64,000 nucleotides of DNA. Origin: Batkoa obscura (Eukaryota; Entomophthoromycota; Entomophthoromycetes; Entomophthorales; Batkoaceae). The number at the start of each line of letters is the position of its first letter. Position 1 is the first letter of the stretch. The stretch is taken from assembly GCA_030770535.1 (NCBI GenBank), contig JASVEC010000019.1, positions 682,001-746,000 of the forward strand, in the 5' to 3' direction. The translations under genes were made by a program, and so were the position numbers. The notes beneath the pieces were generated by a model. That model searched no databases. It was not told where the DNA came from and saw only the letters and a program-made list of their open reading frames with translations. Positions 9,764 to 20,869 of the stretch are shown piece by piece.

Positions 9764-11294
9764 TTAAATTTTGTTGATTTTTGATATCCGACAAAATAGA
9801 TAACTGATATTGTTTATTTTTTTTATGAAACTGTAAAAAATCTTCTTGGTTACAGTTTAATTTATTAAAATTTATACTTGCTTTTTATTCTATTCATTCT
9901 CTTTATATTTATATGTGAATATAGATATAATATATTTCGAATATTTCGAATTTCATAAAGTGACTTAATTTTGAAACTGAGCTTAAAAAATAGTATTACG
10001 TTTTATTATGTAAGCGACAAATTAGTAATTTGAACTGTTACATAATACATTGTAACTCATATAATATAAAATTTCATTTTTTTATACATTTTGACAATCA
10101 AAATTCAAGCATTATCAATTTAGAATCGATTTTTACAAAGACTGAAATAAATATTTTCCTCTTTCTTAGTTAATTTAAATACAAATTATTGATATTAAAC
10201 TAATAAGTGAACAATATTACTTTTAAAAATAGACAATAACCAAAAGATATAACGTATTTTGAAAATTTGCTAAGTGGAAATACATTGATATAAAGTTTAG
10301 AATTATTAAGCAGAAATTGTTATACTGGTGTTGTCTACATATTTAAACCTTATTATCAAATCCAAATCGAGATGTATTTTTTTAAGGAATTTATTAATGA
10401 TCTTTCCACTGAAATAGTGCTTGAAAAATGGAAAAAGTGATCAAGCCAAAAAAATATCTCCAAATATTTTCAATTATGTATAAAGTACTTTTAAATAGTC
10501 TAGTATCTTTTCGCATAAGCTCTCAAGTTACTATATGGCTGTAATATTACTTTGATTTTTTTTAGGTTATTAAGCTTTCAGTTGTTTTATGAAAAATCAT
10601 TACAAATAGTTAAGTGATTATAGTTTATTAACTGTTATATTGGTTAATGTAATAATTATCAGAAGGGATAATTAAGTTAGTAATACAAAATTAGTAATAA
10701 AATTCAAAATTTGGCCTATCAATTTCATACCTATAAAATTTTGCTATTATACTTTTTTGAACTATCTATAGTTTTTCAATTTTTAAATTTATATAAGCTA
10801 TTTATAAAAATAATTTATTGTTTTAAGTCTAATGTGAAATTATATTGTTTATTTAGTATGTCTTTTAACTGCTATTTGTGTTTTAATTTACTAATAAAGC
10901 ACTATACTTCTTTTTTCTTTTTATAGCCTTGGATTCAAATAGGTAATTCAAAATATACATTTTTTCTACTCTGTAAAATAGTTGAAATGATGCTACATAC
11001 ATGTAGGCAATATAAAATCTTCATAAATATTTAGTTTTTATTATAGTAGAGTTATCAAAATAAATATTTTTAAATAAAATCAAACATTTAAATAAAATTA
11101 AAATGTTATGAAATGACAATAGCAAAATACTTAATTTTATAAATTAGCAATATTATAAATTGCATAAAATCATTTAAATGTTCTTATATCAAATTATGGA
11201 TTCTTATTAGTGAATCAAAAAATAAATCATAAACACTAATAAACATAGTAATGTAAAAGCCCGTTTTTAAACTTCTTTTACTCTTTTTTAAGCT
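9764..11294. other. Gene-free stretch with one MITE
   Basis: Very AT-rich. Holds the MITE-A copy at 10364-10469; nothing else is supported. Confidence 0.5.
10364..10469 (+). mobile_element. MITE-A copy
   Basis: AATCGAGATGTATTTTTTTA to AATATCTCCAAATA, with the TCTTTCCACTGAAATAGTGC core. Confidence 0.8.
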
Positions 11295-12434
11295 ATGATG
11301 CAAGGATTTAGATTCCAATTAAGAAAGCCAATAAGTGTTATGTTAAAGGAGATAACGGAATTATTACAAATCAGAGATGCTTTCAAACTTTTATTTGCTT
11401 ATAAAGGGCAAAATAAAGCATCTATACCAGTGATCTAAGAAGATTTAGATTCATCCTATGGAGGAAGAAAACTCAAGCTAATGAGAAAAATACTCACGAA
11501 GTATGGTAAATATATCAAAATGTTATGAATAAAGGATGGAGCATATATCAAGTATAATTTAAAGCATTGTAAAAATGCTACCACTATGTTTATAACTTCA
11601 AAGCATTATTTTTTTGAATTTAGAGAAACATAAGAATTTAAGTCTAACAGAATTAGACTACAATGACAGTAAGGAACAAATTTTAAACTAAAGGGGAAGT
11701 GAAAGCTTACTATGTGATATACAACCGAAGTAACTACTCAAAAAGGTGACCTCATCAAATACAGACAAAGTTGATAATTATGTTAGGTTTTCTATTGCCG
11801 AATATATCAAGAAAGATCAAGGGTATACATCTATACAGTAGAAATTTTGAGCTTCGATACATAGAACTAATACTAATTAATTGTACGAATTTACAAGATT
11901 TGAGATTATTTACAAAATCAAATAAACAGAGTTGGGTCCTATTTCAAAGTCATACAGTTAAATTGTTAGGAGTTTTATATTTAAATTTTTACACTCTAGA
12001 TTATGAGCTTTTAATTGGTTTCATCTATTTTCTTAGTTTAATTAGTCTATTTTTGAACCGTTTTTAACTATCCTTTTGAGGTACTTGTAATCTTCTGTGG
12101 GACTATTTTGATTGATTTGAAATGTATTGCTACTTTTGAAAAAATAGCACCAAAGCTTTGGATTTTAGTCGTATATGAGTGTGATAATATGACTAGTAAA
12201 ATAGCGGCTTCCATTTCTCAATTGAAAGAATTAATTGATTTAGAAACCACTTACAGTTATAAAATGAAGTATATTTTAAAAATTGAGAAAGTATTTGAAA
12301 GAAGTAGAGCCAATCTAATAAGATTGTGGTTAGATGGCTTAAAGTCAGGAGCCTATTCTATACACTATTATTATGGAATATACCCTGGATCATTGTTCAG
12401 ATTTATTTTATTTAACAATAGATCCAATGTCTAA
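11295..12434 (+). pseudogene. Decayed F-box/leucine-rich-repeat gene
   Basis: The first segment reads like an F-box (LKEITELLQIRDAFKLLFAY, then NKASIPVI-stop-EDLDSSYG), followed by MRKILTKYGKYIKML-stop-IKDGAYIKYN. Further on are LRR-like stretches: NCTNLQDLRLFTKSNK in a second frame, and KIAPKLWILVVYECDN and SISQLKELIDLE in the frame from 12108. Stops include TAA and TAG where Gln is plausible and a TGA where the F-box context suggests Trp. At least two frame changes separate the pieces. A live relative would be a substrate-selecting subunit of an SCF ubiquitin ligase. This copy looks dead. Confidence 0.55.
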
Positions 12435-12713
12435 GTTAGAAGTTAAACTACTTCAAAAAACTTACCTTAGCTTTGAATTTACAGAGTTGCTTGGATTAAT
12501 ATGTACTTAGTTTTTATCTTCCAAAAAAATAAATCAAAAAGAAATAAAATAAATGTATATCAATAATGCTAAATACATAGTGAGGAAAACAGTATAGTGA
12601 CAAAACAAATAATTCTTTTCTTCTAATTTTATTGGAAATATTGAGCTTTTAAAACATCCGTTTTATTTTAGTACATCTAAAATAATTTCATTTATATAGG
12701 GTATTATATTATT

Positions 12714-12820
12714 ATATGGAGATGTTTTTTTCTATTTCATTACTTTTTCCATCTTTTAAGCACTACGTGAGTGGAAAAATTGCTAACAAAATTCTTAAAC
12801 ACAAAAATACATCCCCATAT
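12714..12820 (-). mobile_element. MITE-A copy
   Basis: ATATGGAGATGTTTTTTTCT to AATACATCCCCATAT; reverse orientation. Confidence 0.9.
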
Positions 12821-12956
12821 GCTAATCATTTATACTAATTTAAATAAAAAGGTCACAATTAAGAAGAATAGGAGTCTTTTTGCGTATTTTCATCCCGTTC
12901 GGAAAGGAATCAATTTTCAATTTAAAGCTTTAATTTTATCCCAAGATTTTATTAAT

Positions 12957-13058
12957 ATTAGGGGTGCTTTTTTGATTTCGTCACTTCTTCAATTATTTAA
13001 GCATTATTTAAACGGAAAGATTGTTAGTAAGATTTTTAAACAAATTACATCTACATAT
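12957..13058 (-). mobile_element. Eroded MITE-A copy
   Basis: ATTAGGGGTGCTTTTTTGAT to ATTACATCTACATAT. Clearly more diverged than its neighbour 137 bp away, so the two inserted at different times. Confidence 0.7.
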
Positions 13059-13970
13059 GATCAAATTTTGATTCAAATAAAATTAAAAATACTTTTTTAT
13101 ATATTCTTCGATAAAAACTTATTAGATAATCACTGGAAATATTAGTTTTTAAATCTTAAGATTACTCAATTATAATTATTTGGCTTATATATTACCTTTT
13201 AACATTGATAGCTTTATTTATTATTAATTTCATTTTGATATATAAAATTTAAAAAAATAATAAATTTCTGGCATGATTTTAATTTCTAAGCTTGAAGAGC
13301 TTAGATAATCTTTTTTTGAATGACACCTTTTTTATCTGTAAGAAAAACTGCAAAAATTAGTAAGGGAAAAAAGACCCTTACTACTTCTTCTTGACTGTGG
13401 CCAACAGAAGGTTTTGTCTTATTTTATCACAAGTAAATTTGATTCATAATTTGATCAGTATAGTGAATAAGTTATAATTTCTATGTTCGTATAGAAGCTT
13501 TTACATTGATTTTGAAAATATTTTATATCTGACAGACAATGGCTCACTTCTACTAATATTTGATTTGACTTACTTATAATTTATTATTACAAGTATTAAA
13601 ATAAGTATATTTAAATGTTAGTATTTGTATAAGCAACATTCTTTATAAATAAAAAATAGAACTAATTCCTATTTAAACTACTTAGTTACTATAGTGGCCA
13701 ATAAAGCCACTTAAATAATCGGGAGAAAAGGATGATTGGATGAACAAAAATTCAGTAATACTTTGAAAAAAAGAGCCCCAACATGTGAAACTTGCATACC
13801 AAAAACCAATAATAAAAAAGAAATCCAAAAAATAAACAATGTTTCCATGACTTGACTAGAAGCTGGTTTTCTTACTTGAATAATAAAGCAAGTTGGTGTT
13901 TCATTTTATAATCCTTAAAAAATAAACAGTGGATGTCAGTAATTTGTTCTTTTATAAATTTTTAAATCAA

Positions 13971-14864
13971 ATGGAGTTGGTTAATGAATCGGAACTACAG
14001 CTAGCGCTAAACAATAATAACAATATAGATGAAAGTGATAATATAGAAGATGTAAATAATCATGGAGTAATGGAAAATAAGCGGGAAAAAATGGGATTAG
14101 GATTTTTTTTGAGTTTAATAGAATGGATCAAACACCAAGTGCCAAAAGAAATCCGAAGCTTAATGGATAGGATTTATCAACAACAGGACCAGTTAAAACA
14201 AGAATACAATAGAATAACAAGAAATAATTATAGCTATTATAATTATTTGTATTTTTCGCCATTTTATTTAGACATAATTGGGGTATTAACCAAGGTATAT
14301 TTATTAAAAAGGTTTTATAAAGTCAATAAGAAATATTTTTGGTTATTTATTCAATTTGTTTATCCAATATTATCTTCTTTTTATTCAATAATTAATAAAG
14401 AACAGAGTAGTAAGAATAATATGAATCAGAGGTTTTGGCTAAAATATTGGTGTTACTATGGTACTTTAAAGTTAATAAAACCTATGGATCGAGTTTTGTT
14501 AAGACTATGGCCCTTTTATGATCATGTTAAATTATTATCTTTGTTTTTATTTCAATTTATGCATCCGGAAAATGACAACACCTTTTTAACCCTATTAGTA
14601 AAGAGCTTCTACAATCGGAACAATGTTAAATATAATGACCGTAATAACAGTGGTGTGAATCATAATCAAAATGATCTAGACAATAATAATAATGAGACCT
14701 TGTTAATTAATAAGGATAAAAAGGAAATAAAATTAATTCGATCCATTCCGTTTGATGATAATGTTTGGAATTTGGAAAATATTGAAGAATCGGTATCTAA
14801 AAGCAGCTCAAATAACTCAAGTGAACATAATACTACTACCCCTAATTCCCCTATCTTAGAATAA
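13971..14864 (+). CDS. TB2/DP1/HVA22 (REEP/Yop1-like) membrane protein
   Basis: 297 residues from the first in-frame ATG; the frame is open 14 codons further upstream but has no ATG there. After an acidic Asn-rich N-terminus come hydrophobic segments near residues 95-140. Then, from about residue 154, comes FWLKYWCYYGTLKLIKPMDR followed by LRLWPFYDHVKLLSLFLF. This is the family core: a Trp/Tyr-rich helix, a conserved acidic residue before the second helix, and the WFPFY-type motif. Family members are hairpin proteins that shape tubular ER. The C-terminal 80 residues are a low-complexity Asn/Ser tail. The core is divergent and the protein is longer than typical REEP5/Yop1 (about 180-190 residues), so membrane shaping is likely but not certain. 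Confidence 0.7.
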   Translation: MELVNESELQLALNNNNNIDESDNIEDVNNHGVMENKREKMGLGFFLSLIEWIKHQVPKEIRSLMDRIYQQQDQLKQEYNRITRNNYSYYNYLYFSPFYLDIIGVLTKVYLLKRFYKVNKKYFWLFIQFVYPILSSFYSIINKEQSSKNNMNQRFWLKYWCYYGTLKLIKPMDRVLLRLWPFYDHVKLLSLFLFQFMHPENDNTFLTLLVKSFYNRNNVKYNDRNNSGVNHNQNDLDNNNNETLLINKDKKEIKLIRSIPFDDNVWNLENIEESVSKSSSNNSSEHNTTTPNSPILE

Positions 14865-15028
14865 TTAATTTATAAATTTTAAATCATTATCTATTTATTA
14901 TTCTTTTCTTTCTTGTATATATCTTAGTCATTATATTCACCTTATTTAAATAAATTCTTTTTATTTGATCTATTTTCTAATACAATAATTTAGTAGAGCA
15001 AAAATTGGATTACTTTTTTAATTTATCA

Positions 15029-16464
15029 ATGTTTAGTTTAAAAGATAAATCATATATAGAAATAGATATCTCAAGTAAATCCAATATTTATTAATATTTA
15101 GTATAGTGAATAACAAATAATATAAGGCCATTTTTTTAAACATGCAATATGGTAAAACAAAATGAAAGATTTAGAATTTAACTTATTAGAAGCATAAAGG
15201 TCCCCGGATGGCTCAAGAATACTAAGTGATAGAAGTGATAAAAATATAACTGTACTTAATAGGTAACTAAAATTAATAAATAAATATTATAATAGATAAA
15301 TAAATTAACTTGTTTAGTTCGAATTTAACTAATAAACAGGAAGATAATAGTAAATCATATTTAATAACAAGATTTAAATCCAATTTGTTTCTAAATGACA
15401 GTAGAATTAAAACCAAGCTTTTCGATTTCAAGACCAGTCCCAACTTGTTCTATGGTTTGGTATCCCTACATGAATATACAAGGTAACATACTACCCTTTC
15501 TTTATATATTTGATTAAATATGATTAGATGAGATAACAAATTGCTTTTTGATTGGAAGTACAGACAATCCAATTCACTTAATAGACGGAATAACTGGAAA
15601 GGTATAAAATTAACTTAAAAAGTACAATCATGTATTTAAATAATAGACTAGAGCTTCTTATTCAATAATAGATCATAGAGAAAGGTATATCGGCCCAAAC
15701 TGTATGACATTTGATAGTAGCGGTACAAAGTATTGATTTTTCCTATTCATTAATTCTACTTTAATCAACCATTGCTTAGGTTATATTGTGGCTATTTTAA
15801 TCAAATAGAAATAATAGATATAACTCGACCTGAAAAGCAAGGAATTAAACAAAAAACAATAGGAACAAGAAAAAGTAAAGATGGACAAAAGGGAATTATA
15901 AGTAGCATAAGCTTTAACCCGAGTTTTAACTATTATGCAGCAGGAAGCTTCGGAGGTAGTGTTGGTATTTATAATCCAAACGAAACCAGTCACTTAAATC
16001 AAGCTAAAGTAATATTAAATCATGAAAGTATAAAAGGTGTGACAAAGACTCAATTTTATGATGATCATTATATAGTTATAGGATCAAGGCGTAGCTCTAA
16101 TATAGTTTTATTTGATTTAAGGTATCCTAAATATTGTGTTACAGAATATTATAGAAAATTGTATTCGGATCAGAGAGTTTATTTTGATCTATTTCAACAG
16201 TATCTTATTACCGGAGACCAAGAAGGGCAAGTTAAATTGTTTGATATCACAAAGCAAAATGATGATGACAAGAAAAGTGAAAATGAAATATTCAATAGCT
16301 CCATTCATAATGACACTGTCTCTACAACTCAGTTTCATCCCAATTTACCTTACTTACTTACTACCGCTGGCTCAAGGCATAATTCTTATGATGACGAAAA
16401 AGAATATTCAAATTCAAGGTTAAGTGTTTATGAATATTCGTTTTTAAATAAAAGCCAGTTATAA
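15029..16464 (+). CDS. WDR79/TCAB1-like WD40 protein, eight exons
   Basis: I assemble eight exons: 15029-15074, 15127-15151, 15200-15262, 15318-15349, 15402-15482, 15528-15601, 15647-15729 and 15780-16464. They give 362 residues. All introns are GT-AG, about 45-55 bp, mostly with GTAAAT/GTAACT-like donors. Phases agree at every junction, and the split Trp in AIWSPDGSRIL supports the tiny 25-nt exon. Landmarks in order: FFKHAIWSPDGS, CSMVWYPYMN, STDNPIHLIDGITGK, LYCGYFNQIEIIDI, GIISSISFNPSFNYYAAGSF, RRSSNIVLFDLRYP, QRVYFDLFQQYLITGDQEG, VSTTQFHPNLPYLLTTAGSR. These match the WDR79/TCAB1 WD repeats (NPIHIWDAFTG, GIISCIAFSP, QRIYFDLDPTG). In animals that protein brings telomerase and scaRNAs to Cajal bodies; yeast Swt21 is a relative. 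Likely a nuclear RNP-guiding role. Confidence 0.85.
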
Positions 16465-18500
16465 ACTCGAATATATTACCGCTTTTATTCTTTAGAGAAG
16501 TATTAATATTAAAAACTCAAATAGTACAATTTTTTGCAATTTATCCATTTGTAAAGTATAATTATAAATAAATAAACATGGTAACTTAATTTTAAATTAT
16601 TATCAATAAATAAATGATATACCCTACACTTATTATTTTTAACTAAAGTGTATTAACTAATAGTACACCATAGACGGGTTATTTTTATAAAAGAATTAAA
16701 CAAGTCAAATCTCTAACATTGTGTTTATTCTGTATACCACTAATTCATATTAAAAGATATTCCTAGTACAACCAATTAAAATAAAGATGTTTTCATAGAA
16801 TAAACATTTTATTATATTTTATTTATAGCTTACATGTAAATAAGAAATAGAAAAGAATTTTATTATAAATTTTATTGAACTCTTATTTTTGAATTTGATT
16901 TCATGAAAAAGATTTTATTTAATTTTAGTCTTAACTAAAGCTAATGTTTTTAATACACACATTTTTAAATAAATCCATCTGCTTATTTTTTTCCTTATAA
17001 AAAGTTATTTTAGTACCATTATACTATAAGTGCCACAATAATATTTAAACTGTAACTTGTTATTTAAGCACCATCCGTTGATTGCGCCAAGATGGAAAAT
17101 AAAAATTAACCTACATAATAAATTTTCTACAAAACATGTTTCCGTATCAAGTTTAAAAAGAAAAAGTTCGAAAATAGAAATCAAGGACTAAAAATATAAT
17201 AATTAAATGCTCGCTGATACTCTGAAATAGCTTATTTTGGTATTTATGGCAAGAGTTTGTAGATATTCATGAAAGCTGGTTGTATATGAAGCTGCGGTAT
17301 GACTGTGCTTCGTATAGCTTTTTGATAAATAATATGTCTGGATTGAGAATGCTTTTATTGCTGTAGTAACTTTATATCAAATTGATACTATGATTAGCTA
17401 TACAATACGGTTGATTAATTTAAAGTCAGGTAAGAGTAGAGAACTTTGAGTTTAAGAATTAGTTAGCAAATATGTGACAGTTTGATACAGAAAGACTGTA
17501 ATATATCATATTTTGGATGATTTAATATAACAGTTAGGTATTTACCACGGATAAACGATTATTTGCCTAATTTATAAAAGCCAAATAGTTACAAATCAAG
17601 GATTATAAAATAAAAAATATTAAAATGTATTGAGAATAGACATATTATATACTGTTCCCATTACACAAGGTAGCAGTAGATGACCAAACTTATGTTACGA
17701 TTGTGAACTTAGATCATATATAATTGATAAACATTATTATTCAATTCATAATAAAAAAGTCAAAATCGACTTATTAAATGTTCACACATTTGCATGTGGT
17801 ATGTTAATAAGTTAACATTTGAGCTTAATTTTTTTTAAAATTGATGGAACTCATTGTGTTCTAATGCAATTATTTTTTTGTGATTATGAACTGTTATGTA
17901 ATAAATTAATGGAATTCTTATAAGACTTTTGAAATCAGGATTTTGGAATTGAGTAAGTTCAATTTATGATTGGAGCCAATAATTTGAATAAAGTACAGTA
18001 GCAAATTTTTGTATATTAGAATTATATTTAGAAAATTCTAGTTTTTATGATGATATAGAATGTTTGTTCTATAAATATTATTTAATTAATAGGTAGATAT
18101 TCGAATATACGGTTGTTTTTAAAATTGGTAAGCTATCACACTCAATTTAAAACTAACTAGTAACTATTAACTTAAAGAAACTATCTGTACTTTATACAAT
18201 TCATCATATTAAAATTTGCTTATTTTAAAAATGAGACCAAAATTCAGTATTTAGTATTTTCGTTTAGGATACTAAATTCTAAAGAAAATTTCTATGTAAA
18301 GTTAAGAATGAATATTACATAAAGGTACCCGTTCTATTCTAGCTTAAGTATATTTTAAAATAGTATGTCAATTATAAAAATAAAATTTAGCCAAAACACA
18401 TAACTGAATATATATTTATTATAATAACACAAATAATTTAAACTGGGAGAATATTAGACAATAATAATAATTTTTAGCCAAGATGACTGATAGCAACCCC
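16465..18500. other. Gene-free stretch, possible faint coding remains
   Basis: AT-rich. Around 17230-17420 a broken plus-strand frame reads VVYEAAV, LCFV and YVWIENAFIAVVTLYQIDTM between stops. It may be the relic of a membrane protein, but this is too weak to call. No RNA gene seen. Confidence 0.35.
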
Positions 18501-18839
18501 TTAATTTAAGATGTTATGAAGGCTAAGCATGTTACTTGAGCGATGCTTTCCCACAATATTTACATCAGACTGAGTGTATGATTCTTTAAGGTCACAAGGG
18601 GTTGTGCTACCACTTGATGTTTGACTACCTTTACCTTGTAGAGACTTCTTGGTTCTACCACGTTTATTTGTGAACCAGGTACGTACCGTTTTGACTGGCA
18701 AGCCAGCATCCAAAGCTATTTGGTCCACTAGTTCCCGACATGGCCTTGGATCGATTAAATAGTAGGAGCTCAACACGTAGTTTTGTTTTGGGTTTAGTTG
18801 AATTCTACTTCTATACACATACATTTTTTTATAATCCAA
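18501..18839 (-). CDS. Homeodomain protein (first of two)
   Basis: 112 residues, one exon. A homeodomain spans about residues 11-66: an N-terminal arm with basic residues (YRSRIQLNPKQ), helix 1 ending YYLIDPRPC, helix 2 (ELVDQIALDAGL) and recognition helix VKTVRTWFTNKRGRTKK, with the conserved WF and a following Asn and Arg. A Ser/Thr-rich linker and the tail NMLSLHNILN follow. The protein at 22359-22793 shares the same layout, the IDP-P-PC motif after helix 1 and a similar C-terminal LS-hydrophobic motif. It is expected to be a nuclear DNA-binding regulator. The small size and paired arrangement are unusual, but I see no HMG partner, so I do not call a mating-type locus. Confidence 0.75.
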   Translation of the reverse strand: MDYKKMYVYRSRIQLNPKQNYVLSSYYLIDPRPCRELVDQIALDAGLPVKTVRTWFTNKRGRTKKSLQGKGSQTSSGSTTPCDLKESYTQSDVNIVGKHRSSNMLSLHNILN

Positions 18840-19039
18840 CTCCTTAAGATGATGTTAAATTTTTATTTTACTATTAATCTGTTTATATATTCTTTTATTT
18901 TAAAACCAGTTTTTCCTCTTTCTATCAGCTGACGGTGAATTTCTTCCTAAATAGTGGCACAATTGATGTATTAATTCAAAATTGAAGGTCAAATGATCTT
19001 GTTTAATATTTAATTTATCTTTTTATATAATAAAGAAAT

Positions 19040-19560
19040 AAAACAATTACAGAGGAATTAGAGAATGAATAATTATTTCATCCTAGCTACACATGGATAG
19101 TTGATGCCATGTTGAATAAATAAGACATAGTTTAAGCCAGGGAACAAAAAGCTTTAAAGGGGGTCGGATTAAAAAGCACCTTAAAATTATTAATGAGATT
19201 AAAAATCAATAAAAAATGAACCTAAAAATAACTGATACGTTATAGAGATCCAAATTATCAAAGTTGAAAATCCAAATGATGTTAACAAGTGGTAAAAATA
19301 ATAAGATAAAGATCCATGTGGGAAATGTTCGATTAAATAACCATCCGATTTATAGAATAAATTTATATTTTAAAATATATAATTCTCGGTTCAATCAAAT
19401 ATACAAAGTAATTAAAATACACGTGAGCCATAATAACATTAAATATTAACAAAGTCATTTAAGAATTCAGCTGAAGAATGCTATCGAGCACTACAAATTA
19501 CCAATTTTATTCAACATTCGGGGTTTGAGATGCGAAAGTCATCTTTTATTTATTTCAAGT
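19040..19560 (+). pseudogene. Decayed coding region of unknown family
   Basis: A plus-strand frame can be followed through many stops: EELENE, then LFHPSYTWIVDAMLNK, DIV, AREQKALKGVGLKSTLKLLM, then LIRYRDPNYQS, SMWEMFD and YQFYSTFGV. The stops are TAA, TAG and TGA, nearly all one transition away from Gln or Trp codons. The first 60 codons look convincingly protein-like. The rest is progressively weaker and could be chance in AT-rich DNA. I do not recognise the family. Confidence 0.35.
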
Positions 19561-20533
19561 ATGACTTATAAAATATCTATTCTTATTAGGCAAAATTAAA
19601 ATCTTCAAATTTTAACATAATCCTATATTTATGTTTTTGTTCATTTCTTTCTGAACTTTTTTTACACAGGTAATAAATTTTATTATATGAGTAAAGTTAG
19701 TTGAATAGCTAACTTTAAAAATAGTCTATTAATATTAATCCGAGCCTTTTTATTAAATTATACTACATGAGACAACAGTAAACAAAAGAAAGGATTTAAA
19801 TAGCATCATCTCAATCTGATCTTATGAATTTAAATAATCTGCATAAACACAGTAAAACCTATGTTACTATGCAGGATGTTTAAAGTAAAAACATAAATTA
19901 TAATAAATAGGTTAAATCATATCCCAGGTGATCAAGATTTAAATGAAAGTTGGAAATTCAATAAATTATTATAGCTATCGCTTGCTATTAGTAATAACTT
20001 ATTTCAAAGTGCTCTTAATTTATTTTAAATCTAGTTACTTAGTATAGGCATAAATTTTATTGCTACTTAGTTGTAATGAGACAATAAGAGCTATGATTCT
20101 GTTGTTGTAGGTTCTTAAAATAAATTATATTTATTATGTTATAGATATACATGCAGCTCCATAGTGTAAATCAAATCAAAAACCGAACCACATTTCAAGC
20201 AATCTTCAATCAACATTACTATTTACTAAATATGATAATTTAATTTCAAATAAAACATAAATGAGTTATACGAGTAATCTGTAGTCTCAAATTTATGTAG
20301 TATTTATATAAAGCAAGTAAAGAAATGAGCAAAAGTAGTAGTTTTATTTTCAAACAAATACATAATATAAATATCACTTTAGGATAAATATATCTATTTA
20401 ACTAATATTTAGAAAAAGATCCTTACCATAAGGACTATATACGATTACTATAATGTCAAAATCAGTTTTTGGTATGAACCAAAAGCTTTGTTGACTTACT
20501 GCTATTTCATTAATACTAAAGTATGTATATACT
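19561..20533. other. Gene-free stretch
   Basis: AT-rich; I see no gene, RNA or repeat that can be supported. Confidence 0.5.
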
Positions 20534-20694
20534 TTATGCTTGAAATTTTGGCCACAGTTCTTTAACATCTGACCTTAAAGGGATGGACAAAGCGTCCCCC
20601 CATTGACTTTCCATTTCACTATAAAACAAACCTCAATATTAAATTGTGCAATACTTTACTTTTCGAATGTCAATTTATTTGATGGCTCTTTCAT
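20534..20694 (-). CDS. Possible short two-exon gene or 3' end of a decayed gene
   Basis: Minus strand, exon 20694-20660, a 41-bp GT-AG intron (GTAAAG donor, TTTTATAG acceptor), then exon 20618-20534 ending in TAA. The product ends KEPSNKLTFENEMESQWGDA, then LSIPLRSDVKELWPKFQA. Composition and the in-phase intron look like real coding sequence, but upstream the same frame (YFF-stop-IKCDLLMKEP) has stops. It is therefore either a 39-residue protein or the last exons of a decayed longer gene. I do not recognise it. Confidence 0.3.
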
Positions 20695-20797
20695 CAACAA
20701 ATCACATTTTATTTAAAAGAAGAATATTGATGTACTTCAGATCATTAGGTTACACTTTAGTATATCCATCAAATTATTAATTTTTGTAAAAATGCTA

Positions 20798-20869
20798 CTC
20801 TCGAGCGGGGAATTGAACCCCGGTCTCCCGCGTGACAGGCGGGGATACTCACCACTATACTACCCGAGA
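20798..20869 (-). tRNA. tRNA-Asp (GTC)
   Basis: The 72-nt cloverleaf starts TCTCGGGTAGTATAGTGGTG. The acceptor strands TCTCGGG and CTCGAGA pair (one G-T), the anticodon loop is CTGTCAC (GTC), and the T loop is GGTTCAATTCC. No intron. Confidence 0.95.

Larger units (their letters stand above)
12435..13970. other. Gene-free stretch with two MITEs
   Basis: Holds MITE-A copies at 12714-12820 and 12957-13058, both in minus orientation. Otherwise nothing supportable. Confidence 0.5.

Noticed and set aside
10711-10926. A 71-codon plus-strand frame of hydrophobic residues
   Set aside because: It starts at TTG and its Phe/Leu/Tyr composition is what T-rich DNA gives by chance.
12771-13145. A 124-codon plus-strand open frame
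   Set aside because: It runs out of one MITE copy and through another; the residues are translations of the repeat, not a gene.
13929-13970. Upstream extension of the REEP-like protein
   Set aside because: It has no ATG; a GTG start is not expected in a nuclear fungal gene.
15159-15400. In-frame stops in the 5' half of the WDR79-like gene, suggesting a pseudogene
   Set aside because: The stops fall inside short GT-AG introns; eight exons with matching phases restore a full-length family alignment.
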